From Pseudothioglobus sp905182815 (lineage in GTDB: Bacteria > Pseudomonadota > Gammaproteobacteria > PS1 > Pseudothioglobaceae): a DNA stretch of 64,000 nucleotides. Position 1 is the stretch's first letter; each line of letters opens with the position of its first letter. A program made the position numbers and the translations under genes. The notes beneath the pieces are model-generated. The model was given only the letters and a program-made list of their open reading frames with translations, was not told where the DNA came from and searched no databases. Where the stretch lies: the NCBI RefSeq assembly GCF_048087625.1, contig NZ_CP159805.1:682001-746000 (forward strand), written 5' to 3'. Of the stretch, positions 6,856 through 15,691 are shown one piece after another.

Positions 6856-9267
6856 ATGGAATTTCTTAAAAATAATCCTAAACTACTTCAATTTGGCATT
6901 GTTTTAATTGTTTTTTTTATTCTCATGTCTATGACGGGAGAATATCACGATATTATTTTGCTGCGTGATGGTTTTGCTAATAAAGTTAATTCTGGAGAAA
7001 TTGATGCCGTAGTTGGTTTATCGGAGTCATTTAGAATGATTCTAAGTGGTCAGCTCCCACCCCAATTAGTAAGACTTCCAGAATTAAACTTCTTTAACCC
7101 AGTTACTGATACTTCAATAGTATTTAAACTCATAGCTCTCTTAACTATTCTTGGCTTGCTATTTAGAAACTTTCTTTTTACTACTAAAGAAACTAGAGAT
7201 CTTCCAATTGTCTGGTTTAAACAAAACTGGACAAAGTTATTTGTTTATATACCTGCCGGAATTATTGTTGGCTTTCTAATCCTACCAACACTATTGAATT
7301 GGTTTTTTGGTGACATCACCACAAGTAGTTTTTGGACAATGAACCAAATCATTAATGATTCTGCAGAATTTGTAATGTACGAATGGTGGCCGGTTGAAAT
7401 TTACGATCCAGATATTGAAGATTATGACGAATCTGCAATGGTTAAGGAGATAACTAGAGGTTTTTCTCGCTCTATTCTTTTTGCTATTGAGTTTATTCGT
7501 GAGATCTTATTGGGTGGAATTAAAACAATTGTTGCCTTTACAAGCTGGGAGTGGTCTGATGCGAATGAGTGGGCAGTTTGGCCCGGACTTCCTTGGACTG
7601 TTGTGTCCGCCTCAGCGATTATGATTGGCTATTTTTTAAGTGGAAGAGGTTTGGCAATATTGGCTGCTTTTTCTACTATATATATCAGTGTTTTTGGTCA
7701 GTGGGAGCCTGCCATGGAAACGCTCTCATTTGTTCTAGTTGCTGCTCCAATATCTTTTATTTTAGGTCTTAGTCTGGGTGTTTGGGCCTATAAGAGTAAA
7801 ACTACTGAAACAGTCTTAATGCCTCTGCTAAACGTAGCACAGACAATGCCCCATTTCTCTTACCTTGTTCCAGTCATGGTTTTCTTTGGTGTAGGCGATC
7901 ATGCAGGCGCTATAGCAACTATTATATTTGCAACGCCGCCGATGATCAGACTGACACTTCTTGGCTTAAAAAAGGTTTCTCCTGAAGTTATTGATGCGGG
8001 GATGATGAGTGGCTGTAATAACTTTCAACTGATGTCTAAAGTTTTAATTCCTTCAGCTAGAAGAGATATTCTGATTGGCGTAAACCAGGTAATTATGCAG
8101 TGCCTAGCGATGGCAGTAATTGCTTCATTTATTGGCGCAAAAGGTTTAGGTTTTAATTTACTTCTTGCACTAAATCAGCTAAAAATAGGCCAAGCTTTAG
8201 AGCTTGGTATTTGTATTGTCCTTATTGCGGTATTTTTAGATAAACTTTCTCTGGCATGGGCTAATAAGCAAACTGATTATTTTGCTGACCTACCTTTCAT
8301 TGAAAGACATAAGTATGCGGTATCTTTTGCTGCCATTCTTTTCGTTGGAACTTTGTTGGCATATCTTGGAACGTTTTTGTTTAGGGACGGAATCAATTAT
8401 CTTTATATGATTCCACACAACAAGGGTTACACATCTCAACTTTTTTGGCAGTCAGGTGTTGACTGGATTTGGGATACTTTTTTCTTTTCATTGCAGGGGT
8501 TTAACACTTGGTTAATTCAGGATGTCCTTATTCCAATGAAGACGGCTTACCTCTCGATGCCAGTCATAGCGACCTTTACACTCGTCATGGGCGTTGGCTA
8601 TATTATTGGTGGGATAAGGTCTGCGCTGGTCGTTGGTGGTTTTTTACTGGTTATTGCTCTTTTACAATGGTGGGAGAGAGCTCTTATTACAGCCTATATG
8701 GCAAGTTTTGGCGTTATTGTATCTGGTTTAATTGGAATAACCGTTGGCTCTCTTTGTGCCAGAAACAAGATTGCAAGTAAGATTATTTTGTTGGTTTGTG
8801 ATACCTTTCAAACCTTTCCTTCGTTTATCTACTTGATACCAGTTATTATGCTTTTTGGTGTTACAGACACCTCTGTACTAATTGCTGTAATTGTGTATGC
8901 GACTATTCCAGCAACTCGATACACAGTAGAGGGCCTCACAAGCGTTCCTCAAGCACTTCAAGATGCTGGCTCAATGTCTGGCGTTAATCGGATGCAGAGA
9001 TGGCTTAAAATAGAAATGCCTCTTGCATTACCTCACATCATGTTGGGCCTTAATCAAACTGTTGTTTTTGCCCTATTTATGGTCATCATTGGTGCAATGA
9101 TTGGAACTGATGATTTAGGACAATTTATATTGAAAGCTTTATCTGATAAACAGGGTATTGGTAATGGCTTGTTGCTAGGTTTATGTGTTGCTTTTATTGG
9201 ACTTGCTGTCGATCATCTTATTCAAACATGGGCAACACAAAGAAGAAAATTACTGGGCATAGATTAA
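6856..9267 (+). CDS. proW: glycine betaine ABC transporter permease with two fused permease domains
   Basis: An 803-aa inner-membrane protein, about twice the length of ordinary ProW. It contains two complete BPD_transp_1 units. The first has its EAA-type cytoplasmic loop in a segment containing EVIDAGMMSG. The second has the matching loop in QALQDAGSMSG, near residue 700. Each half ends in hydrophobic helices, so one polypeptide can supply both transmembrane halves normally contributed by a ProW homodimer. A long extracytoplasmic segment with Trp and acidic residues lies between helices in the N-terminal region. It follows proV by 18 nt and is surely co-transcribed. Fused double permeases of this class are known in marine bacteria, so the arrangement is unusual but not unique. 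Confidence 0.9.
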   Translation: MEFLKNNPKLLQFGIVLIVFFILMSMTGEYHDIILLRDGFANKVNSGEIDAVVGLSESFRMILSGQLPPQLVRLPELNFFNPVTDTSIVFKLIALLTILGLLFRNFLFTTKETRDLPIVWFKQNWTKLFVYIPAGIIVGFLILPTLLNWFFGDITTSSFWTMNQIINDSAEFVMYEWWPVEIYDPDIEDYDESAMVKEITRGFSRSILFAIEFIREILLGGIKTIVAFTSWEWSDANEWAVWPGLPWTVVSASAIMIGYFLSGRGLAILAAFSTIYISVFGQWEPAMETLSFVLVAAPISFILGLSLGVWAYKSKTTETVLMPLLNVAQTMPHFSYLVPVMVFFGVGDHAGAIATIIFATPPMIRLTLLGLKKVSPEVIDAGMMSGCNNFQLMSKVLIPSARRDILIGVNQVIMQCLAMAVIASFIGAKGLGFNLLLALNQLKIGQALELGICIVLIAVFLDKLSLAWANKQTDYFADLPFIERHKYAVSFAAILFVGTLLAYLGTFLFRDGINYLYMIPHNKGYTSQLFWQSGVDWIWDTFFFSLQGFNTWLIQDVLIPMKTAYLSMPVIATFTLVMGVGYIIGGIRSALVVGGFLLVIALLQWWERALITAYMASFGVIVSGLIGITVGSLCARNKIASKIILLVCDTFQTFPSFIYLIPVIMLFGVTDTSVLIAVIVYATIPATRYTVEGLTSVPQALQDAGSMSGVNRMQRWLKIEMPLALPHIMLGLNQTVVFALFMVIIGAMIGTDDLGQFILKALSDKQGIGNGLLLGLCVAFIGLAVDHLIQTWATQRRKLLGID

Positions 9268-9344
9268 AACTAATCTAAGGTGATTTAAAGACTCTTTTTT
9301 AAAATTCAAACCTAATTGAAATTAATTACTAATTTAAATGTTGT

Positions 9345-9373
9345 TTGCCACGATAATATTACTTTTGTATTTA
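9345..9373 (+). promoter_or_regulatory. candidate promoter for folD
   Basis: TTGCCA (9345-9350), a 17-nt spacer and TATTTA (9368-9373), about 23 nt before the ATG at 9396. The -10 is weak. A GGAGAG ribosome binding site lies between it and the start. Confidence 0.4.
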
Positions 9374-9395
9374 TAAAATCTGGAGAGTTGTTAAG

Positions 9396-10229
9396 ATGAA
9401 GATTATAGATGGCAGAGTTCTTGCTGAAAATCTTAGAAAAAATATTGCTAATGAGGTTAAGCAGTATTCTAGACCTCCCGGACTAGCAGTCATTTTAGTT
9501 GGTGATGATGAAGCTTCTAAGGTCTATGTAAGAAATAAATCTAAAGCTTGCGTCCAGGTTGGGTTTTATTCAGACCAAATTCATAAATCATCAAATATTA
9601 CTCAAGAGGAGTTATTATCTGAAGTTAAAAGGCTGAATGAAAATAATAATATTGATGGCATCTTGGTTCAGCTTCCTTTGCCGGCTCACATTGATGCAAA
9701 TGTCATAATTGAGTCGATTATTCCCGAAAAAGATGTTGACGGCTTTAGTAGTGAAAATATTGGCAAGTTAAGTTTAAAAAAACCGTTCATTAGTCCTTGC
9801 ACTCCAAGAGGCGTTATGAAAATGTTAGCCTCTATCAAGTGTGACTTAAGGGGTAAGGATTGCGTAATCATCGGCGCTTCAAATATTGTTGGAAGGCCAA
9901 TGGCAATGGAGCTTCTTAATGCTGGTGCTACAGTTCAAGTTTGCCACAAGGAAACAAAAGATATTAAGCTTAAAACTAAGTCAGCAGATGTTATTGTTGC
10001 CGCTGCTGGAGTTGCAAACTTAGTTAATGCTGACTGGATAAAAGAAGGCGCCGTTATTATCGATGTTGGTATTAATAGACTTGAAGATGGATCTCTGACG
10101 GGTGATGTGGATTATGAAGCCGTCAAAGGAATAGCCTCTGCTATCTCTCCTGTTCCTGGAGGTGTTGGTCCAATGACTATTGCAGTTTTGCTTGAGAATA
10201 CTTTAACAGCCTACAAAGCAAGGTTATAA
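9396..10229 (+). CDS. folD: bifunctional methylenetetrahydrofolate dehydrogenase/methenyltetrahydrofolate cyclohydrolase
   Basis: A 277-aa FolD. It shows the N-terminal KIIDGRVLAE motif, the catalytic Tyr44-x3-Lys48 pair (YVRNK), DGILVQLPLP, the PCTPRGVM turn and the C-terminal SPVPGGVGPMT signature. It oxidises 5,10-methylene-tetrahydrofolate to 10-formyl-tetrahydrofolate in the cytosol. Placed between the betaine importer and the demethylation genes, it probably handles the one-carbon units released from methyl groups, in addition to any biosynthetic role. The stop codon lies only 6 nt from the convergent Rieske gene. A second folD copy elsewhere in the genome is possible and cannot be judged here. 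Confidence 0.95.
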   Translation: MKIIDGRVLAENLRKNIANEVKQYSRPPGLAVILVGDDEASKVYVRNKSKACVQVGFYSDQIHKSSNITQEELLSEVKRLNENNNIDGILVQLPLPAHIDANVIIESIIPEKDVDGFSSENIGKLSLKKPFISPCTPRGVMKMLASIKCDLRGKDCVIIGASNIVGRPMAMELLNAGATVQVCHKETKDIKLKTKSADVIVAAAGVANLVNADWIKEGAVIIDVGINRLEDGSLTGDVDYEAVKGIASAISPVPGGVGPMTIAVLLENTLTAYKARL

Positions 10230-10235
10230 ATTAGC

Positions 10236-11396
10236 TTACTGTTTTTCCCTAAAGTCTTTTAAAAGTTTAGCTACCCACTGATGAAAGCAATGGGTAGCGC
10301 TGTCCATTACTGGTGAGAATTTTCCGCCATCAAACATTAATCCACTTCTTCCGCGCTGCATTCCTTCTACAACTCCAACATCCTCTTTAAATACAGTTTT
10401 CCAAAATGAGGCATTAGAGTCTATAAGTTTTTTTAGTTCTGGCATTTCAGAAGGATTTTTTGCATAATAAAGTGAGACATGCTCAATTGTTTTATTTGTA
10501 GAGATCGGCTCTATAATTATTGAGTAGAAGTGATCTCTATGGATTCCCAAAAGTACGTTTGGATACAAGGCTATGTATTCACTTTTCGTATCCCACTCAT
10601 CTGACAAATTTTCAAAATCTGGAAATATGTTGCCATCATCACTTTTCATTTGGTTATAGACATGAGAGCCTTGCCCAGAGAAATGACCCATCTCCTCAAT
10701 ATGATAGTGATCTTCTATGCTTGAAGTAACATTAAGCTCAGGGTGGACCCAAGGAAGATGGTAGCTTTCACAATAGTTTTCAACTGCTAGCTTCCAGTTA
10801 GTATCTAGATTAAGTTTGAATGAAGAGCTCTCACCTCCATGATGAAGGGGTTTTTCAAACTCAGACCATCTCGCCATTGCTTTTGAGGCGTATTCATTAA
10901 ACTCCTTAGAAGAATTAGAAATATTCACAAAGATAACATCTTGCCAGACCGCAGATCGAATTTTAAAGAGACTAAGCTCTTCATTTTTAATAGAATCATG
11001 AGTATTTATATCTGTACCTCCAACCATGGGTGTTGCACACAAATCACCATCAAGATTGTAACACCAGCTATGATATGGACAGCTTATCACTCCTTTTATG
11101 TTTGTTGGCTGATCAATTAATATCATTCCTCTATGGCGACAAGTATTTTGAAATACATTAATATCTCCACTTGAGTTGCGAACCAACATCAAAGGCATTC
11201 CAACAAAGTTCAGTGGCTTTATATCGCCTGGATTTGGTATATCACTACCAGTGCCAATTGCTGACCAATTGTCAAACAAAATTGCTTTTTTTTCTTCTTC
11301 AAATACAGCATTACTGACATAGTGCTCGTTAGGTAGTCCTTTAGCTTTATCAGTTGATGTTAGGACAGAGTCTAAGTTACTAAGTGGAATAGACAT
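10236..11396 (-). CDS. Rieske-type mononuclear iron oxygenase, large subunit, possible glycine betaine demethylase
   Basis: A 386-aa ring-hydroxylating-type oxygenase alpha subunit. Rieske cluster ligands are Cys86-x-His88 and Cys106-x2-His109. The mononuclear iron site is at Glu210, His213 and His218 (NYCESYHLPWVHPE), with an acidic third ligand expected near residue 340. Members that act on quaternary amines (GbcA, stachydrine and carnitine enzymes) share this architecture. The genes on both sides concern betaine and its demethylation products, so demethylation of glycine betaine is the best guess. No reductase partner (GbcB type) is present in the window. An aromatic substrate is the main alternative. 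Confidence 0.82.
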   Translation of the reverse strand: MSIPLSNLDSVLTSTDKAKGLPNEHYVSNAVFEEEKKAILFDNWSAIGTGSDIPNPGDIKPLNFVGMPLMLVRNSSGDINVFQNTCRHRGMILIDQPTNIKGVISCPYHSWCYNLDGDLCATPMVGGTDINTHDSIKNEELSLFKIRSAVWQDVIFVNISNSSKEFNEYASKAMARWSEFEKPLHHGGESSSFKLNLDTNWKLAVENYCESYHLPWVHPELNVTSSIEDHYHIEEMGHFSGQGSHVYNQMKSDDGNIFPDFENLSDEWDTKSEYIALYPNVLLGIHRDHFYSIIIEPISTNKTIEHVSLYYAKNPSEMPELKKLIDSNASFWKTVFKEDVGVVEGMQRGRSGLMFDGGKFSPVMDSATHCFHQWVAKLLKDFREKQ

Positions 11397-11494
11397 GAAG
11401 AGAAAGTTGAAGTAAAAAACGCTATGATACTATCAGCGTAAAGAAATTATTCTTAATAAAATTACTCTAAAAAATTGAATATATTTCAATTAAT

Positions 11495-12385
11495 TTATGA
11501 TTTTGAAATTAGAAAATCTCTTAAAATTTTAACATTTTCAGGGAGCAAATCTTCTTTTTCACTCATAATATATATCGCCGACGGCGCTGGTATTGATGTG
11601 TCGCCCAGAACAACAAGCTCTCCACTATCAATTTTAGGCTTACACAGACGCTTCCAACCTAAGACTATTCCCATTCCATCAGAAGCAGCTTGAAGGGCAA
11701 TCATATAATTATTGACATGAGTTCCTGGTGAGATTTTTCCTTTGTATCCAAGAGCATTAAACCAAGAGAACCAATTTGACCAATTTTTATCTTTTGCTCT
11801 GAGATGAATGAGAGGCGCTTGCGCTAGATCTTCAACAGTAATATTTGGGTATTCTTTGGCAAAACTAGGGCTACATACTGGAACAAGTTCATCTTGAAAA
11901 AGAGTGTGCTTTTGATTTGACTCATTCTCAACAAAACCATAGCAAATTTTTAAATCAACAGCAATCCCTTGAGAATCAGGATTATCAGTTACATGTTGAT
12001 TAACAGGTATTTCTGGATGTTGTTTCCAAAACTCTGCTAAATGAGGCGGGAGCCAAAGAAAAGAAATGGCAGTAGTAGCGCTAATAATTACCTCTTTATC
12101 TGTAGCAGAGCGCCTAAGATTTGCAAGTGTTGAAGAAATTGCTGTAAAGCTACTTTGAAGAACAGCAAATAAAGATTCTCCGTGATCGGTTAAATTATTA
12201 CCATGGTGTTTCCTATCAAATAACGAAAGACCAAGTTCGGTTTCTAAAAACTTAATTTGGTGGCTAACTGCACCTGGAGTAACTCCAAGTTCTTCAGCAG
12301 CACCCTTAAAACTTCTATGACGAGCAGCAGTCTCAAAGGTTGCAAGAGAGGTTAGTGGCGGTAATTTATAGTATCTACGAGACAT
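11495..12385 (-). CDS. LysR-family transcriptional regulator, GcvA-like
   Basis: A 296-aa LysR regulator. The N-terminal winged helix-turn-helix covers about residues 8-66 (LPPLTSLATFETAARHRSF, then AAEELGVTPGAVSHQI), followed by an effector-binding domain of normal length. The opening segment and GAVSHQI resemble GcvA, which controls glycine cleavage genes. It is divergent from the amine-oxidation operon across a 391-nt gap. By the usual LysR arrangement it probably controls that operon and itself in response to a methylated amine or glycine-related effector. It could also control the Rieske gene, which follows it on the same strand after about 98 nt. Confidence 0.9.
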   Translation of the reverse strand: MSRRYYKLPPLTSLATFETAARHRSFKGAAEELGVTPGAVSHQIKFLETELGLSLFDRKHHGNNLTDHGESLFAVLQSSFTAISSTLANLRRSATDKEVIISATTAISFLWLPPHLAEFWKQHPEIPVNQHVTDNPDSQGIAVDLKICYGFVENESNQKHTLFQDELVPVCSPSFAKEYPNITVEDLAQAPLIHLRAKDKNWSNWFSWFNALGYKGKISPGTHVNNYMIALQAASDGMGIVLGWKRLCKPKIDSGELVVLGDTSIPAPSAIYIMSEKEDLLPENVKILRDFLISKS

Positions 12386-12776
12386 AGTTGTTTCCTAAAT
12401 GTTGAATCCAAGTATACTTTCTTTTTGTATATGCAGCCTTCATAATAGACCTTTTTTAACTATATTAGAGCAAATATTCATAATTAAATATAACTGATAC
12501 TTATTAATACATGTTTTTTCAAGCTCTATTTAGCGCCTTATATTGCATAATTAGCTAAATATATTTAAAATATTATTAATTTCTGGCACATTAACAAAAC
12601 TTAAATAAAGTATATTATTATTTTTTGTATAACTATAGAATTATTTTCACTTTAGTTTGAATTTTTTAACTACTTAGTGCTTTCAATTTAAAGATAATAA
12701 TGATAACTAAAAAACTAGATTTTATTTAAATTTAAGCTTTCATTTCTATAAACAAAAAAATACAAGGAGTTTTAGT
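12386..12776. promoter_or_regulatory. 391-nt divergent regulatory region between LysR gene and amine-oxidation operon
   Basis: This is the longest gene-free stretch in the window and is very AT-rich. It has no open frame of note. It contains AAGTATACTT at 12410-12419, whose reverse complement also offers a TATACT -10 for the LysR gene. It also has an inverted pair ATTTAGC / GCTAAAT (12528-12534 and 12554-12560), overlapping the short palindrome TTAGCTAA (12551-12558). A partial echo of the first element lies at 12609-12632. No convincing -35/-10 pair was found for the rightward operon, as is common for activator-dependent promoters. A good Shine-Dalgarno (AAGGAG) precedes the ATG at 12777. 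Confidence 0.5.
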
Positions 12777-14123
12777 ATGTCTTTACCAAGTCAAGCCGAA
12801 TATGTTATTGCTGGTGCAGGAATTCATGGATTATCAACTGCATGGAGATTAGCTGAGCGACTCACTGCAAATGGAGAGGGAGTTAATGGTCGTATTGTCA
12901 TAATTGATAAGGCAAATAGAATTGCAGCCGGAGCAACTGGAATTGCTTGCGGTGTTGTTCGTAATAATTATTTTCAACCTGCTATGAGAAAATTGATGGC
13001 CCATTCAGTTAGTATCTGGGAAAGTGATCCAGATGCTTTTAGTTATCATCCAAACGGATATATGCAAATTTCATGCGAAAAAATGCGTGAGGATGTTAAG
13101 CAAATCCATGCTGAACAAGCTGCAATTGGCTATGAAAGTGTTTTTATTGAGGGTGAGGAAGAGTCGCGTGATTACATGCTAAATATGTTTGATGATTGGC
13201 AAGCGCAAGGAATTACTTCAGTTCTTCATGAAAAGCCAGGTGGCTATGCAAATAATGTTAAAGCGATGGAAGGTCTTTCTAAAAAAGTATTGGATTTAGG
13301 CGTTACTGTTGTTCTTGAAACTGAGATAACAGGTTTTGTTTCTGAGGGAAATGGTCAAAGAGTTACTGCGGTTGAGACAGATAAAGGAACAATTGCATGC
13401 GATAATTTAATTATTGGAGCTGGCCCTTGGGTTCGTGATTTTTGGCGTATGTTAGGCCTTCCGTCTCAAATTGAATTAAAGGATCTTGAAGGTGAGGTTC
13501 ATCAAGATATTGATATGTGGCGTTTTTGGCAGTTAGAAGAGGGTGTCTTAGAAATTGATCCTGAAACTTTAGTAACCAATGATGGTAAGATTCCGCCAGT
13601 TCTTCATATTGATACTGATGCGCCTTTGTATTCTACTGTAGATGGCTCACTTATTACGGATGAGCTATGGGGAATCTATTACAAGCCTGATTGGAGCTTT
13701 GGTGGCATCCAGGGAGGGGCTTCACCTTATACAGTTGATACACCTGTTAATGAAGTTGCTATCGATCCATATGGCCCTGAAAGTAAAGAGTTTACAGCAA
13801 GTAAAGATTTCCCTGAAATGTGGGTTTCTGCTCTTGCGCATTGTCATAAAAGATTTGAAGGTATGATGCCTCATTATCATAAAGAGGCATCAGGCGGAAT
13901 TGGTTGCTTTACTCCAGATAGTTTCCCTGTAATTGATACTTACAATGAAAATGTAACAATAATTGCAGATAGTAATCATGGATATAAAATGCTTGGTGTT
14001 GGCTGTTTAGTTGCTGAAGAGTTATTAGGTGAAAAGCAAGAGCTTCTAGAGCCGTTTAGGTTTAGCCGCTTTCAAGCAGGCAAGTTACACCCAGTTTCTA
14101 ATAGCCCTTATCCTTGGAGCTAA
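12777..14123 (+). CDS. FAD-dependent amine oxidoreductase (DAO family), first gene of the sarcosine oxidase-like operon
   Basis: A 448-aa protein with an N-terminal dinucleotide-binding fold (GAGIHG at residues 13-18) and the overall layout of DAO-family N-methyl amine oxidases such as sarcosine oxidase beta and dimethylglycine dehydrogenase. The C-terminal flavin-binding strand is visible in GGIGCFTPDSFPVIDTYNEN and in SNHGYKMLG. It lacks any GcvT domain, so it is not a full-length dimethylglycine dehydrogenase. The next gene begins 4 nt after its stop, which makes it part of the SoxBDAG-like operon. Oxidation of dimethylglycine or another N-methyl amine is likely. The precise substrate is not readable. 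It probably passes electrons to a quinone or to oxygen. Confidence 0.82.
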   Translation: MSLPSQAEYVIAGAGIHGLSTAWRLAERLTANGEGVNGRIVIIDKANRIAAGATGIACGVVRNNYFQPAMRKLMAHSVSIWESDPDAFSYHPNGYMQISCEKMREDVKQIHAEQAAIGYESVFIEGEEESRDYMLNMFDDWQAQGITSVLHEKPGGYANNVKAMEGLSKKVLDLGVTVVLETEITGFVSEGNGQRVTAVETDKGTIACDNLIIGAGPWVRDFWRMLGLPSQIELKDLEGEVHQDIDMWRFWQLEEGVLEIDPETLVTNDGKIPPVLHIDTDAPLYSTVDGSLITDELWGIYYKPDWSFGGIQGGASPYTVDTPVNEVAIDPYGPESKEFTASKDFPEMWVSALAHCHKRFEGMMPHYHKEASGGIGCFTPDSFPVIDTYNENVTIIADSNHGYKMLGVGCLVAEELLGEKQELLEPFRFSRFQAGKLHPVSNSPYPWS

Positions 14124-14126
14124 AAA

Positions 14127-15389
14127 GTGAGTAAAACACCTTTTTCTGGCTTTAAGGTTCTCAAAGAAGCGCTAACTGGTCATAAAGGCTGGGAGCCAAC
14201 TTGGCGTGATGCTGAGCCAAAAGCTGATGGGTATGATGTTGTCATCGTTGGTGGAGGCGGTCATGGTTTAGCGACTGCTTACTATTTAGCAAAAAATCAT
14301 GGTATTACCAATGTTGCTGTTGTTGAAAAAGGCTGGATAGGCGGTGGTAATGTGGGAAGAAATACAACCATTATTAGATCAAATTATTTACTGCCTGGAA
14401 ATGAGCCTTTTTATGAATTTTCACTGAAGCTTTGGGAGAATCTTGAGCAAGATTTAAACTATAACGCAATGGTTTCTCAGCGCGGTATTATGAATTTAAT
14501 CCATTCTGATGCTCAGCGTGATGCATTTATTCGAAGAGGCAATGGTATGTTATTTGCTGATGCGGGCTGTGAATTTATAGAAGCAAAAGAAGTAAAAGAA
14601 AGGTATCCATTTTTAGATATGGATAACCCAAGATTCCCAATTAAAGCTGCTTTAGCTCAGCCTCGCGGAGGCACTGTTCGTCATGATGCCGTAGCTTGGG
14701 GATACGCAAGAGGCGCTAGTGATCTTGGAGTGGATATTATTCAAAACTGTGAGGTTACAGGCTTTAACATTGAAAATGGTAAATGTTTAGGCGTTCAAAC
14801 AACTAAAGGTGAAATTAAAGCTGGAAGAGTTGGAGTTTGCGTTGCAGGCTCATCTGGAAGAGTAATGGCTAAAGCAGGAATTAAACTACCCATTGAAAGT
14901 CATGTTCTTCAAGCTTTTGTAACTGAAGGCCTTAAGCCAGTAATAGATAATGTAATTACTTTTGGTGCTGGGCACTTTTACTGTTCTCAGTCTGACAAAG
15001 GCGGTCTTGTTTTTGGTGGTGATATTGATGGCTATAACACTTATGCTCAACGTGGAAACCTGCCTGTTGTTGAAGATGTTTGCTCTGGCGGCATGGCTAT
15101 TATGCCGATGATTGGCCGAGCTAGATTGCTTAGAATGTGGGGAGGGGTTATGGACATGTCAATGGACGGCTCACCATTTATAGATAGCACTGAAATTGAT
15201 GAATTATTTTTTAATGGCGGTTGGTGTTATGGTGGTTTTAAAGCAACACCTGCTAGTGGTTACTGTTATGCCCACTTACTTGCTACAAACTCATCGCACG
15301 AGGTAGCAACGGCATATAAGCTTGATCGATTTAGACGCGGCGCAATGATAGATGAGAAAGGTGTTGGCGCTCAACCAAATCTGCATTAG
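14127..15389 (+). CDS. soxB: sarcosine oxidase / N-methylglutamate dehydrogenase beta-type subunit (SoxB/MgdA)
   Basis: A 420-aa flavoprotein of the heterotetrameric sarcosine oxidase beta family. It has a FAD-binding motif at about residues 39-47 (VIVGGGGHG). His186 in the conserved RHDAVAWGYA segment aligns with the His that binds FMN covalently in characterised enzymes. The start is GTG, preceded by GGAG located inside the end of the upstream gene. It catalyses oxidative demethylation of a secondary amine, with the methyl group passed to tetrahydrofolate on the alpha subunit. The same family includes MgdA of N-methylglutamate dehydrogenase, and sequence alone does not separate the two here. 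The gene is followed by delta, alpha and gamma subunit genes. Confidence 0.88.
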   Translation: MSKTPFSGFKVLKEALTGHKGWEPTWRDAEPKADGYDVVIVGGGGHGLATAYYLAKNHGITNVAVVEKGWIGGGNVGRNTTIIRSNYLLPGNEPFYEFSLKLWENLEQDLNYNAMVSQRGIMNLIHSDAQRDAFIRRGNGMLFADAGCEFIEAKEVKERYPFLDMDNPRFPIKAALAQPRGGTVRHDAVAWGYARGASDLGVDIIQNCEVTGFNIENGKCLGVQTTKGEIKAGRVGVCVAGSSGRVMAKAGIKLPIESHVLQAFVTEGLKPVIDNVITFGAGHFYCSQSDKGGLVFGGDIDGYNTYAQRGNLPVVEDVCSGGMAIMPMIGRARLLRMWGGVMDMSMDGSPFIDSTEIDELFFNGGWCYGGFKATPASGYCYAHLLATNSSHEVATAYKLDRFRRGAMIDEKGVGAQPNLH

Positions 15390-15400
15390 GAGGACATAAT

Positions 15401-15691
15401 ATGATAATAAATCATCCATTACTTGGCCCTCGTGATTCTGAAGAATTTGTTTACCTAGGTTCAGCTGATCTTATAAAACGTCCCACTAATTGGGAGCAAG
15501 ATGCATCTGCTGAAGACTTTTACCAATACCAATACATTAGAGAAAATATTGCTGGTGATCATCGTGAGCTTTGGTACCACGAGCAGGGCGATCAGTCTTG
15601 GTTGGTTGTTACTAGAAATACTTTATCACATGAAATTCTTAATGTTGAGTTAGCTCAAGATGTTTCAAGAGTCATAGGTAGAGGAAAATGA
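15401..15691 (+). CDS. soxD: sarcosine oxidase delta-type subunit (SoxD/MgdB) lacking the zinc cysteines
   Basis: A 96-aa small subunit recognised by position and by family landmarks: LGPRD near the start, RENIAGDHRELWYHEQG in the middle, and TRNTLSHEIL near the end. Characterised SoxD binds zinc through Cys6, Cys9, His59 and Cys63. Here the matching positions are His5, Leu8, His60 and Asp64, so only the histidine is kept and the zinc site is probably gone. A GGAGGA Shine-Dalgarno precedes the ATG, and the end overlaps the alpha subunit start by 4 nt. The gene is intact and under the same translation coupling as its neighbours, so loss of zinc looks like a feature of this version and not decay. 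Confidence 0.82.
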   Translation: MIINHPLLGPRDSEEFVYLGSADLIKRPTNWEQDASAEDFYQYQYIRENIAGDHRELWYHEQGDQSWLVVTRNTLSHEILNVELAQDVSRVIGRGK

